Below are positions 28,038 to 38,034 of a DNA stretch of 56,585 nucleotides, in pieces; positions within the stretch are counted from its first letter, which is position 1; each line of letters begins with the position of its first letter. The stretch covers positions 1 through 56,585 of the forward strand of contig CATEWF010000002.1 in the NCBI GenBank assembly GCA_949527715.1, given 5' to 3'. The position numbers and the translations under genes were made by a program. The notes under the pieces are model-generated. The model was not told the origin of the DNA, ran no database searches, and worked only from the letters and a program-made list of their open reading frames with translations. The stretch is from an uncultured Mycoplasmatota bacterium. Its GTDB lineage: Bacteria; Bacillota_I; Bacilli_A; Mycoplasmatales; Mycoplasmoidaceae.

Positions 28038-31000
28038 TTTGTATTTGTTTAAAATTTGCTGTAAATGTAACTTCTCTTATATTAGTCACATTATCCTTAT
28101 ACATTACTCCTATATTAGAAATTTCATTGTTTGTTATTTCAATTAAATCGTCTCCAACAGAGGATGACCATCCGTCAAATTCATATCCTTCATCAATTTC
28201 TATATCGTCTGGTGTAATAGTATTTGTATCTGCATTAAATGATGCTTCCCTCATTTCAGTTGTTAACGTATCTTTCCATTTACCATTTGCACCTAACGCT
28301 AATTTAAATATAGTAGGTTCATAAATAGCTTCAATTATTATACTTTCGTTATTCATTTGAAATGGAAATCTATCTATATGGATAGGATTACCATCCAAAC
28401 CAATTTTTACTAATCCACCATAATAATACCCATTCTTAACTTCAACATTCGTTGGATAACCACTATTAAAAATACTATCTACCCATTCATTTCCCTTTTT
28501 ATGTATTGTTAAATCAGTATTTTCATCAATTTCGTCTTTTATATTATTAACATTCCATACTACAGCATATCTCGTCTCACTTCTACTACCATTACCACTT
28601 AATTCATTTACATCAGCTTTTAATGGTAAATTCGTAACATCTGTTATAATACAATTTGTCTTTTTACGAACAGAACTATTAAATATTAATTTAGCAAATA
28701 TACTATCATTATCAAAATAATTTTTTAATTGAGTATACATTGTCGTATCCAGATTAAAATAAATAATTTTATTATCTAATGGTGTTCCAATAGAAATAGG
28801 TGAGAATGTTCCATTACCTTCTACCTTTAATTGTTCATTCAATTTCAAACTAAAATCTAAATTAGATGTAAAATAATCAACATAATATGGCAAATTACCA
28901 CTTAATTCCACACCAAGTTTATAATCCACTACATTATTATAGCCACTATTAGCATTACCTGTAATAGTATTTAACTCACTTAATATAAGATTAATTTGTA
29001 CATCCTCACTTCTATCATACAAAGGAGAAACAGTACGGCAATTATTAGATGTTACCACTATTACAAAAAAACGTTTTAAATCATTATCAATATCAAATAC
29101 ACCATTTGTACTATAGCCATGATTTCTATCAATTGCATTTTCGTTTTCTTCTGTCGGGGTATGCCCATCTGCTTTATTAGTTACTTTACCATATAAGGTA
29201 TTAATATTAATATTTTTATCATATAAATCTGAATTACCATTAAATGTTTTTGTCCATATACCGTTATTAACATTTAATGTACTTCCAGCTAAAGGATAAT
29301 TTGAACCATTATATTCAATTAAATAAAAACGATTATTATCGTCATTATCTCCTTTATTCAAAGACATAGTTAATACTTTATCAACTAACCTATTTAATGA
29401 AACACTCATATCGCCATATATTGTTTCTGATATATAGGCATTCTTATTATCCTCGATAGTTAATTCATCTTGACTTCTTCCTACTTCTATATAATCAGAT
29501 TTATTATCTTTATTATATCCTATATATGTTTTACCATCTTTATTATCAATATAACGTATAGTGGGAATATCATCCTCTCCATTAATAGTTTTAACTTGAA
29601 TATTAGATATGTTACCTAATTCAAAAGTGGGGAATTGTGGATTATTATTGTCAAGAATACCATTGTTAATAACGCCAGTAAATAAGCCGTTCATTTTAAC
29701 AAACTGACCACGTTTATCATCTCGACCATAATAAGGTATATTATTTACATAAGACCACGCAACCATATTATTTAATCTTAATACCTTATCTATAATATGA
29801 AAGAAAAAATATAGTTCATTGTTATCATCACCTTCCATTTTAACACTCATATTACCTATAACTGGTAATTTTTGACCAGATGAATTAACTACTCTTATAC
29901 CATAAGGTTTTTTAAACCATTTGTTTTGGTCTCTTACATATTCACCTTTTTCATTTACTCCATTTAATCTATCATACCCAAAACAAATATTTCCACTTTT
30001 AACATTCGCAACACTACCATCATACCCATAATCTTCGTTTGTAACACTTGCTATTGTTGGAATTTGGATATCATCTATTGAATACATTTCAAAATCAGGA
30101 TTATTACTCTTGTATTTATTTCCATCTTCTTTCGTTAACTGATTAGCATCATTTTCGCCATTATTTTCTTCTTCATTATAGTATAAATGATATTTAACAG
30201 GTAACTTTCTTGTTTGTACTGTTATTGTGATATCTTTTGGTTCAAGTAAACTTGTTAACCAAAATGTTTCTTTAACTAAATCAATATAATTGTTTTCAAA
30301 ATCCTTGATTGAAGTATCATTTATAAAATCACTTTTAATTTGGATATAATCATCAATAATTTCAAATATCTGTTGTTCTAACATTTTCTGTTCTTCGGTA
30401 TTGTCTTCATGTATTTCTGAAAACATATTCTTATAGTCCTGTTTAATTTTTTCTATTTCTTCGTCTTTTGTTATATTTTGATAATGTTCATCATTTGATA
30501 TACTTTCTAAAAAACCATTAATTTCATTATTGATATTTCCAACAAATTCTGCATATTTGTTGCATATTTGTGATAGACTATTATAAGTATCAACAACATT
30601 TTCTTTCATATTATCATACTGTTCTTTCACTTCATCATAACCATCAACTTTGGTAATATCATAATTACTACGATTACTTAAATGTATCCATGCTTTACCA
30701 ATATTATCAATATCAGGATTAAAATTATTAATATTATCCTTCCATCCAATTCCAAAAATTTCCATTTTTAAGCCGCTTATATCGACTTCATTGACAAATA
30801 ATTTATATGGTAATGTATCATTGATACGTATAATTACCTGTGATGAGTTTTTATTATTTTCTTTACCATCACACATGGCAGTTATAGACAATTTATAGTC
30901 AACATCACCTTTGGGAACAACTATTCTTATTGTTTTTGTTTCTTCGTCATAAATAAAACAATTATTTTTAACAAATTTTTGAATTTCATAATCCTTTATA

Positions 31001-34000
31001 CTTATCTCTTGTGCATAACCTTCATATTTAACCTCGTAGTCGTTAAAATCATCTTCTCTATATGGACTAATCATCAATTTATATTGACCATTGGCATTTT
31101 CTTCATCAATAATACTATCAATTATAATATAGCCACCATACATATCTAAATTCTCAGTTGCTTTATCAATAATATCCTGATAACTTTCATTTTCATCAAA
31201 TCTTTGATTATTAGGTATTTCGTTATCTACTTTTGAAAAAGTAAAATATACTTTTAAAGGCATAAAACTAATATCTGTTGACGAAATATTTCCATCAGCA
31301 TCAATTATTGTTATCTCATATTTCCCATTTGGAATGAAGGTTTTATCACTCATATCATGATACCCCTTTATATCATCAGGTACCTTACCAAGTGATATTT
31401 TATCATATGGTATATTCAATATTGAAAAACCAATACTGTTATTTTCTAATGAATTGATCATTATATCATAATTTTTAGATACATTTGTCATATCCAATAA
31501 TATATACCCATCACCATTGTTATGCATATCACTGCACCAACTATTTGGTTTATAGTCAATAGTAAATGGAGAAGCCACACTACTATCATTTTCACAAGGA
31601 GAGAAAAATTCACTATTAAATTTATCAATTGCAGTTTTACCCATTTTTAAACCAAAATAGAAATAGAATGAATTTTCATAACGAGGCAATGAATTGTTAT
31701 TATCGTAATAATATGGGTCACTACCCATTCTGAACATATAATAATCACGGCTACAAGTTTCTAAATTATGATTTTTTGAGTAATTACAGTCTCCACTTTT
31801 ACGCATCAATCCTTTTAATAAACCATCGAAGTTATTGGTGTAAAGATATCTTAAATCATATTCCTTTAAACCATTTTTATTGTTTAGTCTTGTTCGTAAT
31901 CTATTTCCATTTAATGTAGCAAACATGCTACGTTCATCGACATTATATAATTCATCATATGATATAAAACCATCAGGTGTTAATTTATCATACGCTCCTT
32001 CATCACCTTCAAGTTTAGTTAAATCAGCAACTTCCTTTGCCTCATCCAGAGAAACGCCATATTCACAGATTCTAGATAAATTTAAACATGATTTCCTTTC
32101 CATCTCAATAGATGAACAACCAATACCATAGAAAAGACCACCATCACTATGTTTTCCCATTTCACCACATTCATCAAATTTGTTCAAGTTACCCCAATCA
32201 CATCCAGTTGCCTCAGTAAATTGTTCGTAAATAATATCATTATTGCCATTTATAACAACATTACCCTCAGAATCTACTTCTATAACAGTATCTGTGAATA
32301 ATATATCAGTTGGTAGTTTATATGTTGTTGATACCAAATTTTTAAAAAATTGAGGAATACCATTGCTATCACAATCATTCAAACTACCAAGCAATACAAT
32401 ATCTGTTGCAAACAATAATATTACACCGTCTCCATTTCTTCGTTTAGCCAATTCGTAATCATAATTTAAAGCCCTGTAATAATAGATTGTTTGACCAAGT
32501 AAATTTTCCTTTGTCAATATTAAACCTTTATTTACATTAACAGTGGTTTTCTCATTATGACATTTACTGCCACAATTATTATTAATACTACTAGGAGTAT
32601 TATATGGTTTACCTGTAATAGGACTATTAAATGTTTCACCTGTTAAATTACGTTTTAAAGCACATTGTTGATATACCATTAAATTAAAATTAGTATCTGC
32701 TCGACACCATTGGTCTTTAGCCTTTCTTTTGAAAAGACCAAATAAGAAACTTTTCTTCGGTGTTATCTTACGATACCATAATGGGGCATACAACACACCA
32801 TTAACCCAGTCATTCTGAAAGTTAAATGAAGTAGCATCATTTTCTTGTGCCAATTGATTCTCAATACAAGTTATTAATACATTATTATTCATATTTGAAA
32901 TTTGAATAACTTCTAATCGGCTTCTTTCTTCTGGATTTTTTATGCCATTTTGTTCTTTATTATGACTATCTTTTACTTTTTTCAATACACAAGGTGCTAT
33001 TTTCATTAATATAGGATAAAACGCTATTTTATTAATACCGTCATCACAGAAACTACTTGATAAAGTTATACCTTTTACAACCATAGACATAAACAACTTT
33101 CCTAACAATTCAAAAGGTTTACCTAACCAACATAACGGTCTAATACCAAGAATTTTAAAACATAAACCTTTTGATATTTTCAAGAACAAATTTGCAATTT
33201 GACAAAGTGGTTCCATTATTAATGCCAAAACGGTATTAATCGTTGCAATTATCCATATTACGATTTTCATCAACACACATATAAATCTATAAGTAAAACT
33301 TAATTTTATGCTTAAATTATTATATGGCATTGGATTGTTGTCCCCATAATGATTTATCAATTTAATTCCTGTATGTTTTCTATTTGTTGAATTTTTATTC
33401 TTTTGTAACCTAGGAATATAACTTTTTACCGTATATACATTATTCCAGAATAAATCACAATAACTTTCCTCGTTTGTTGCACTACCAAACTCATAATCTG
33501 CCTCTTTTGCCTTCATAAATTGCGGATATTCATTATCATAATGTGGGTTATTTGGGACTAAAAAACAGCATCTTTTGTGTGCAGTTGCATCTGTTGGACT
33601 TTCTTCCAAAGAAATTCTAAATCTTGCTCTTGTTCTTGTTGGAATACCTTTTGAAGGGTCATCAGTAGGAACTATATTACCGAATTCGTCTGTCATTACA
33701 TAGTCCAAATTCATCGGTATTTGATAACACCATATGCCATCACCATTGATAAGCCTATTTCCTTTTATTGGAAATTCTTCTACTTTTCCATCAATTGTTT
33801 TACGTATCATTTCAATTGAACCTTCGCCTGCCGATAAGTCAGCCATTTTACCAACTTGGTCAGTTCCTGTACAGTTTTTGCCAATAGCATTACTACCTTT
33901 ATCAGTTATAATACTGCCAATAAAAACACAAGTTGGTTCAAACTTATATTCAATATTAATATCACAACGTGTAATAGCAATATGTTCATCACCATTATTA

Positions 34001-34692
34001 CTATTACCCCAATAAGAATAAACAAAAACACCCTTATCCTGTGAATATAGCTGAACTAATGAATTTAAATTATTAGAACTTTTAAATTTATTTGGACTTT
34101 CAAATTGATTTATATTATAACCTTTATAAACCATATCTCTTGGTCTTTGTGATAAAACACCAATATCAGACATATCCAAATCTACATGAATATTCTGTGA
34201 GCCTGTAGGCACACCAAATATCATATAATCACCACTCTCGTTTGTTACCGTTGTATATTTATAATATTTTTCAAAAATTTCAATAACATCATTATTATCC
34301 AGCACTAAACGTTTATTAGGAAATGTACCAACGTCTTGATGGCAAGCATTATCTAAAAAATCTGGCAACAAGTTATAACGTATATTATCGTAGTTAGTAT
34401 CTTGAGGACTAACAAAATTATATAAAATACGTTGATTAACAGTAGAATCTTCGTCAATTGGTATAAATACAGATACCTTTGCGTTTGGAATACCAAAATT
34501 GTCATTAGCAACCACACGTCCGACAATAACACCATAATCCGAATCATAAAAACTATATTCATTCTTCTGATTCAGTTTAAGTGATAAAATTTCAAACATA
34601 TCATATGTCTGAACTAAAGGTAAATCAACTTTTATTACATCGTTTTCCTTACTTATTTTTGTTCTTATACGATAACTTCTATTATTTTCCAT
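28030..34692 (-). CDS. Giant virion protein (2220 aa) with internal hydrophobic block and C-terminal InlB/Listeria-Bacteroides-like repeat
   Basis: N-terminal VGRVVANDNFGIPNAKVSVFIPID (Ig/CarboxypepD_reg-like); RFICVLMKIVIWIIATINTVLALIMEPL; C-terminal EGYEFDGWSSSVGD...VTFTANFKQ. Confidence 0.65.
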   Translation of the reverse strand: MENNRSYRIRTKISKENDVIKVDLPLVQTYDMFEILSLKLNQKNEYSFYDSDYGVIVGRVVANDNFGIPNAKVSVFIPIDEDSTVNQRILYNFVSPQDTNYDNIRYNLLPDFLDNACHQDVGTFPNKRLVLDNNDVIEIFEKYYKYTTVTNESGDYMIFGVPTGSQNIHVDLDMSDIGVLSQRPRDMVYKGYNINQFESPNKFKSSNNLNSLVQLYSQDKGVFVYSYWGNSNNGDEHIAITRCDINIEYKFEPTCVFIGSIITDKGSNAIGKNCTGTDQVGKMADLSAGEGSIEMIRKTIDGKVEEFPIKGNRLINGDGIWCYQIPMNLDYVMTDEFGNIVPTDDPSKGIPTRTRARFRISLEESPTDATAHKRCCFLVPNNPHYDNEYPQFMKAKEADYEFGSATNEESYCDLFWNNVYTVKSYIPRLQKNKNSTNRKHTGIKLINHYGDNNPMPYNNLSIKLSFTYRFICVLMKIVIWIIATINTVLALIMEPLCQIANLFLKISKGLCFKILGIRPLCWLGKPFELLGKLFMSMVVKGITLSSSFCDDGINKIAFYPILMKIAPCVLKKVKDSHNKEQNGIKNPEERSRLEVIQISNMNNNVLITCIENQLAQENDATSFNFQNDWVNGVLYAPLWYRKITPKKSFLFGLFKRKAKDQWCRADTNFNLMVYQQCALKRNLTGETFNSPITGKPYNTPSSINNNCGSKCHNEKTTVNVNKGLILTKENLLGQTIYYYRALNYDYELAKRRNGDGVILLFATDIVLLGSLNDCDSNGIPQFFKNLVSTTYKLPTDILFTDTVIEVDSEGNVVINGNNDIIYEQFTEATGCDWGNLNKFDECGEMGKHSDGGLFYGIGCSSIEMERKSCLNLSRICEYGVSLDEAKEVADLTKLEGDEGAYDKLTPDGFISYDELYNVDERSMFATLNGNRLRTRLNNKNGLKEYDLRYLYTNNFDGLLKGLMRKSGDCNYSKNHNLETCSRDYYMFRMGSDPYYYDNNNSLPRYENSFYFYFGLKMGKTAIDKFNSEFFSPCENDSSVASPFTIDYKPNSWCSDMHNNGDGYILLDMTNVSKNYDIMINSLENNSIGFSILNIPYDKISLGKVPDDIKGYHDMSDKTFIPNGKYEITIIDADGNISSTDISFMPLKVYFTFSKVDNEIPNNQRFDENESYQDIIDKATENLDMYGGYIIIDSIIDEENANGQYKLMISPYREDDFNDYEVKYEGYAQEISIKDYEIQKFVKNNCFIYDEETKTIRIVVPKGDVDYKLSITAMCDGKENNKNSSQVIIRINDTLPYKLFVNEVDISGLKMEIFGIGWKDNINNFNPDIDNIGKAWIHLSNRSNYDITKVDGYDEVKEQYDNMKENVVDTYNSLSQICNKYAEFVGNINNEINGFLESISNDEHYQNITKDEEIEKIKQDYKNMFSEIHEDNTEEQKMLEQQIFEIIDDYIQIKSDFINDTSIKDFENNYIDLVKETFWLTSLLEPKDITITVQTRKLPVKYHLYYNEEENNGENDANQLTKEDGNKYKSNNPDFEMYSIDDIQIPTIASVTNEDYGYDGSVANVKSGNICFGYDRLNGVNEKGEYVRDQNKWFKKPYGIRVVNSSGQKLPVIGNMSVKMEGDDNNELYFFFHIIDKVLRLNNMVAWSYVNNIPYYGRDDKRGQFVKMNGLFTGVINNGILDNNNPQFPTFELGNISNIQVKTINGEDDIPTIRYIDNKDGKTYIGYNKDNKSDYIEVGRSQDELTIEDNKNAYISETIYGDMSVSLNRLVDKVLTMSLNKGDNDDNNRFYLIEYNGSNYPLAGSTLNVNNGIWTKTFNGNSDLYDKNININTLYGKVTNKADGHTPTEENENAIDRNHGYSTNGVFDIDNDLKRFFVIVVTSNNCRTVSPLYDRSEDVQINLILSELNTITGNANSGYNNVVDYKLGVELSGNLPYYVDYFTSNLDFSLKLNEQLKVEGNGTFSPISIGTPLDNKIIYFNLDTTMYTQLKNYFDNDSIFAKLIFNSSVRKKTNCIITDVTNLPLKADVNELSGNGSRSETRYAVVWNVNNIKDEIDENTDLTIHKKGNEWVDSIFNSGYPTNVEVKNGYYYGGLVKIGLDGNPIHIDRFPFQMNNESIIIEAIYEPTIFKLALGANGKWKDTLTTEMREASFNADTNTITPDDIEIDEGYEFDGWSSSVGDDLIEITNNEISNIGVMYKDNVTNIREVTFTANFKQIQNG

Positions 34693-34948
34693 TTATTTTT
34701 TTATGCTTACTAATTTTAGATAAATTAAATGATGGTTCTTTACCAATTATAAGACATATAATCAAATATGCAATCATTGGTATGATTATAATAATAACTA
34801 TACTACCAGCGAAAATTCCAAATAATATTTGTGAAAATATTTTTAATATCTTATACATAAAATTTTCACTATCATCATTATATTCTGGATTATACCCATC
34901 ACTGTATTTTTCCATTTTATCATATGTTTTTTTACAATTACAGCCCAT
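34682..34948 (-). CDS. Small membrane protein with N-terminal MGCNCKK motif (88 aa)
   Basis: MGCNCKKTYDKMEKY... then TM IFAGSIVIIIIIPMIAYLIICLII; overlaps the giant gene start. Confidence 0.6.
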   Translation of the reverse strand: MGCNCKKTYDKMEKYSDGYNPEYNDDSENFMYKILKIFSQILFGIFAGSIVIIIIIPMIAYLIICLIIGKEPSFNLSKISKHKKINGK

Positions 34949-34956
34949 AATAAAAA

Positions 34957-34991
34957 AATGCTAATATATCTAAAAATAGTATATTAGCATT
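34957..34991 (-). terminator. Intrinsic terminator
   Basis: AATGCTAATATA-ctatttttaga-TATATTAGCATT then TTTTTT on the - strand. Confidence 0.8.
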
Positions 34992-35019
34992 AATTTTCCA
35001 AGAAACAAATTTATATCAC

Positions 35020-37053
35020 TTATCTTGTTTTAACATTTATAGTTATGTCTTCATCTTTTTTTAATATTTCAAACATTGAATTTGCCTCACCATATAATAT
35101 CATATCTGAAGCATTTAAATTAATCGTATTATCTTCATAATTTTCTTCATCAAGACAACAATCACTTGTTTCGATTAACTCTTGTGCAATCTTATCATCC
35201 GAATATCCGTTTTCTTTACCGACTTTATTAATTACGTTGAATTTTGCAATATTAATAACACCGTCTAATTGAGAAATTGTTTTTTGTAAATCTCCAAGAA
35301 ATATATCTTCTCCCATTTCATGTTTCTTAATATCCATATAATCATATATGGTATCAATAACCCTCTTTACTACTTCGGCTTTATCATAACTTTTATCAAC
35401 ATATAAAGTCAAATTAAAAGCAAGATTAATTATTTTACCAGAACGCATTTCGATATAATCATTCATCATTTTATATTTGCTTAAATATTCTATTATATTA
35501 TTAGCAACATATTCTGATAAAACATTAGTTAATTTTCCAAGAGAATTTAAACCTAATGTATAAATAACAACTTTATTATTTTCCTCAATAATTCCTATTC
35601 TAAATGGACAACCATATTTGGCAGGTAATTGATTAATCTTTGCTTTATAATCATGTAATGTAACACATCTATTTTGTGCCGAATTATTATATTTAATTAG
35701 ATATTTAATTTCTTCTTCACTTGGTATATCTTTTCCACCATAAGAAGGTGATGTATTAGTTACCCTAAATGAATTTCTTACTCGATTCTTTTTAGTATTA
35801 TTTTGTGAATCATTACAATCGCCTGGAATATCATAGTTATTAAATATAATATTTGTCAAAGTTCCTTCAGCAATATTTGAAATCTCGCCACCACCGACTC
35901 TATACAATACATATACAGTACTACCAGCATTTGGCAAAATACCCATATAATCATTCGCTTCCATTCGACACATCATATATTGTGTAAAATCTTTTGCCGT
36001 TTCTGGTATTTGTCCATATTGGTTTTCAATTCCTGCACCAAAAATAACTTTTATATTCCAATTATTATCATATTCAGTTATAAATTTATTTTTTAAACGT
36101 TTCCATTTACCTTTAACACAACGCATTATCGTAGTATATAATTTGTTGCCATTGTCATCAACAATTGGATTTTTATCTTCATCGACCAATTCTTCTAATA
36201 CGTTTTCCCACTTAGGATTATAATTCCCTTTATCATCTCTTTCAACTTCATACCCATATCTATATTGGTCAATTAAATTATCAACTTCAAAAAATCTTTT
36301 TGCCTTATTACCTAATTTATCAGTATAATCTTCTTCATCAATATAAAATTCGGATGTTAATGGGTCAACTGTAAAATTTGTACCATTTTTAACTAAAACA
36401 CTCTCAACACCTAAAATGTTATTATCTTGTATCTTAATTTCCATAAATGGTTTAACATCTTCACTTGTTATTACTTTCTTATATATCTTACTTTGTCCTG
36501 CTTGAACAATCGCAAGTTTTGTTAATCTATAACCAGTAATATTACCATTTGAATCTCTTACAGGTTCTATTTTTCTATCAGACTGACCATCTTGATTAAA
36601 CTGTTCGGAAAAATTTATATCATTCATCAATTCAAATGTTACAGTTCCACTTGAAAATAATGAACCACGTTTTACAATAGGACAATAATTCGTATCAATT
36701 TCTTTCAAATCACCTTCTCGTCCATTAGTATCTTTTAATGGAACAACACAAGACAATTCTATCTCACATAAAGCACTTTTTCTTCCTGTTATCTTTAAAC
36801 CATTTGTTCTTGCAATAGATAATAACGAATTAAGTTGGGAAGCACTATCTACAGATGTTTCTTGATATACCTTGTCGATATGAAAATTCAAATTATCACC
36901 CATATCAGATAATAATTCTATCATCCATTGACCAATAGCAGCATCATTCAATTTACCAAAGACATCTGGATAATATTGTGAAGTAATTCGCATTAAATCC
37001 TTTTTATAATCATCATATGTTCTACTTGCATAATTTATTTTATTTTCTGACAT
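35020..37053 (-). CDS. 6: Baseplate wedge protein, gp6/baseplate-J-like
   Basis: YPDVFGKLNDAAIGQWMIELLSDMGDNLNFHIDKVYQETSVDSASQLNSLLSIARTNGLKITGRKSA; adjacent to gp25-like gene. Confidence 0.8.
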   Translation of the reverse strand: MSENKINYASRTYDDYKKDLMRITSQYYPDVFGKLNDAAIGQWMIELLSDMGDNLNFHIDKVYQETSVDSASQLNSLLSIARTNGLKITGRKSALCEIELSCVVPLKDTNGREGDLKEIDTNYCPIVKRGSLFSSGTVTFELMNDINFSEQFNQDGQSDRKIEPVRDSNGNITGYRLTKLAIVQAGQSKIYKKVITSEDVKPFMEIKIQDNNILGVESVLVKNGTNFTVDPLTSEFYIDEEDYTDKLGNKAKRFFEVDNLIDQYRYGYEVERDDKGNYNPKWENVLEELVDEDKNPIVDDNGNKLYTTIMRCVKGKWKRLKNKFITEYDNNWNIKVIFGAGIENQYGQIPETAKDFTQYMMCRMEANDYMGILPNAGSTVYVLYRVGGGEISNIAEGTLTNIIFNNYDIPGDCNDSQNNTKKNRVRNSFRVTNTSPSYGGKDIPSEEEIKYLIKYNNSAQNRCVTLHDYKAKINQLPAKYGCPFRIGIIEENNKVVIYTLGLNSLGKLTNVLSEYVANNIIEYLSKYKMMNDYIEMRSGKIINLAFNLTLYVDKSYDKAEVVKRVIDTIYDYMDIKKHEMGEDIFLGDLQKTISQLDGVINIAKFNVINKVGKENGYSDDKIAQELIETSDCCLDEENYEDNTINLNASDMILYGEANSMFEILKKDEDITINVKTR

Positions 37054-37080
37054 GTTCCAAAATTTATTAAAATTTTATTA

Positions 37081-37470
37081 TTATAAATTAGTTATCAATT
37101 CATGACTTGTTATTGTTCCATCATCTTCTCTAACAGTATAGTTTAACCGTGCAATAAGTCCTCTACCATTATCGGTTTCATACACCTCAACATCACTTAA
37201 TTCACAATCAGGAACCCATCTTTTCACATCTTCTTTAAGTTCAAATTTAACATCATCCCAAGTTTGTGCATCATTTGGATTAAAAATAAATTGTATTAAA
37301 TTAGTTCCAAAATCAGGATTACGTAATCTTTGACCTTTTTGAGTAAAAATCACGTGCATTATCTGACTTTTTACTTTTTCATCCTTTGTTAAGTTAATAT
37401 CTAACAAAGTATTTAATTCTGATACGATATTAAACGGAAATTTAATTCCATATCTTTGTGTTTTTGCCAT
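37081..37470 (-). CDS. 25: Baseplate wedge protein, gp25/GPW-like
   Basis: QIMHVIFTQKGQRLRNPDFGTNLIQFIFNP motif. Confidence 0.9.
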   Translation of the reverse strand: MAKTQRYGIKFPFNIVSELNTLLDINLTKDEKVKSQIMHVIFTQKGQRLRNPDFGTNLIQFIFNPNDAQTWDDVKFELKEDVKRWVPDCELSDVEVYETDNGRGLIARLNYTVREDDGTITSHELITNL

Positions 37471-37483
37471 TTATATAAAAAAA

Positions 37484-37524
37484 AGATAATCTTCTTTATA
37501 AATATAATATTTCGAAGATTATCT
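37484..37524 (-). terminator. Intrinsic terminator with long AT loop
   Basis: AGATAATCTTC ... GAAGATTATCT then TTTTTTTATA on the - strand. Confidence 0.6.
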
Positions 37525-37542
37525 ATCAACAATAATTATTTT

Positions 37543-38034
37543 TTAATTATTCAAAACACTTTCAAACCATCTATTATTCTCATCTTTTTCCCATATAATC
37601 TGATTAGTAGAACCTCTAAATGCAATTGATACATCTCGTAAACTTTCTTTATATTCACCATCTACAATAAAATCAACGTATGAAAGTATATCACTTTTAT
37701 TACTATTCTTTATATCTTCTAAAGAATAACCAGTATAAAGCCATATATCTTTATCTTTAAAAAAAGATTTAATATCAATTACTAATGTCAAAACATCATC
37801 AAAACTATCCAATGGGTCTCCACCTGTTAAAGTCAATCCTTTTATATATGGTAATTTTAATATGTTAAATAATTTATCTTTTGTTTCACTTGTAAATTCT
37901 TTACCACTACTAAAATTCCAAGTTTCTTTATTATGACAACCTTTACAATGATGTGTACATCCTGATATCCATAACGAACAACGGCATCCAATACCGTTGT
38001 TCACATCTGGATATGTTATATTAAAATATTTCAT
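37543..38034 (-). CDS. nrdG: Anaerobic ribonucleoside-triphosphate reductase activating protein (radical SAM)
   Basis: WISGCTHHCKGCHNKETW CxxxCxxC, LTGGDPL. Confidence 0.93.
   Translation of the reverse strand: MKYFNITYPDVNNGIGCRCSLWISGCTHHCKGCHNKETWNFSSGKEFTSETKDKLFNILKLPYIKGLTLTGGDPLDSFDDVLTLVIDIKSFFKDKDIWLYTGYSLEDIKNSNKSDILSYVDFIVDGEYKESLRDVSIAFRGSTNQIIWEKDENNRWFESVLNN

Noticed and set aside
34353-34562. Minus-strand 69-aa ORF within the giant gene in another frame
   Set aside because: Fully embedded out-of-frame in 28030..34692 with hydrophobic low-complexity sequence.
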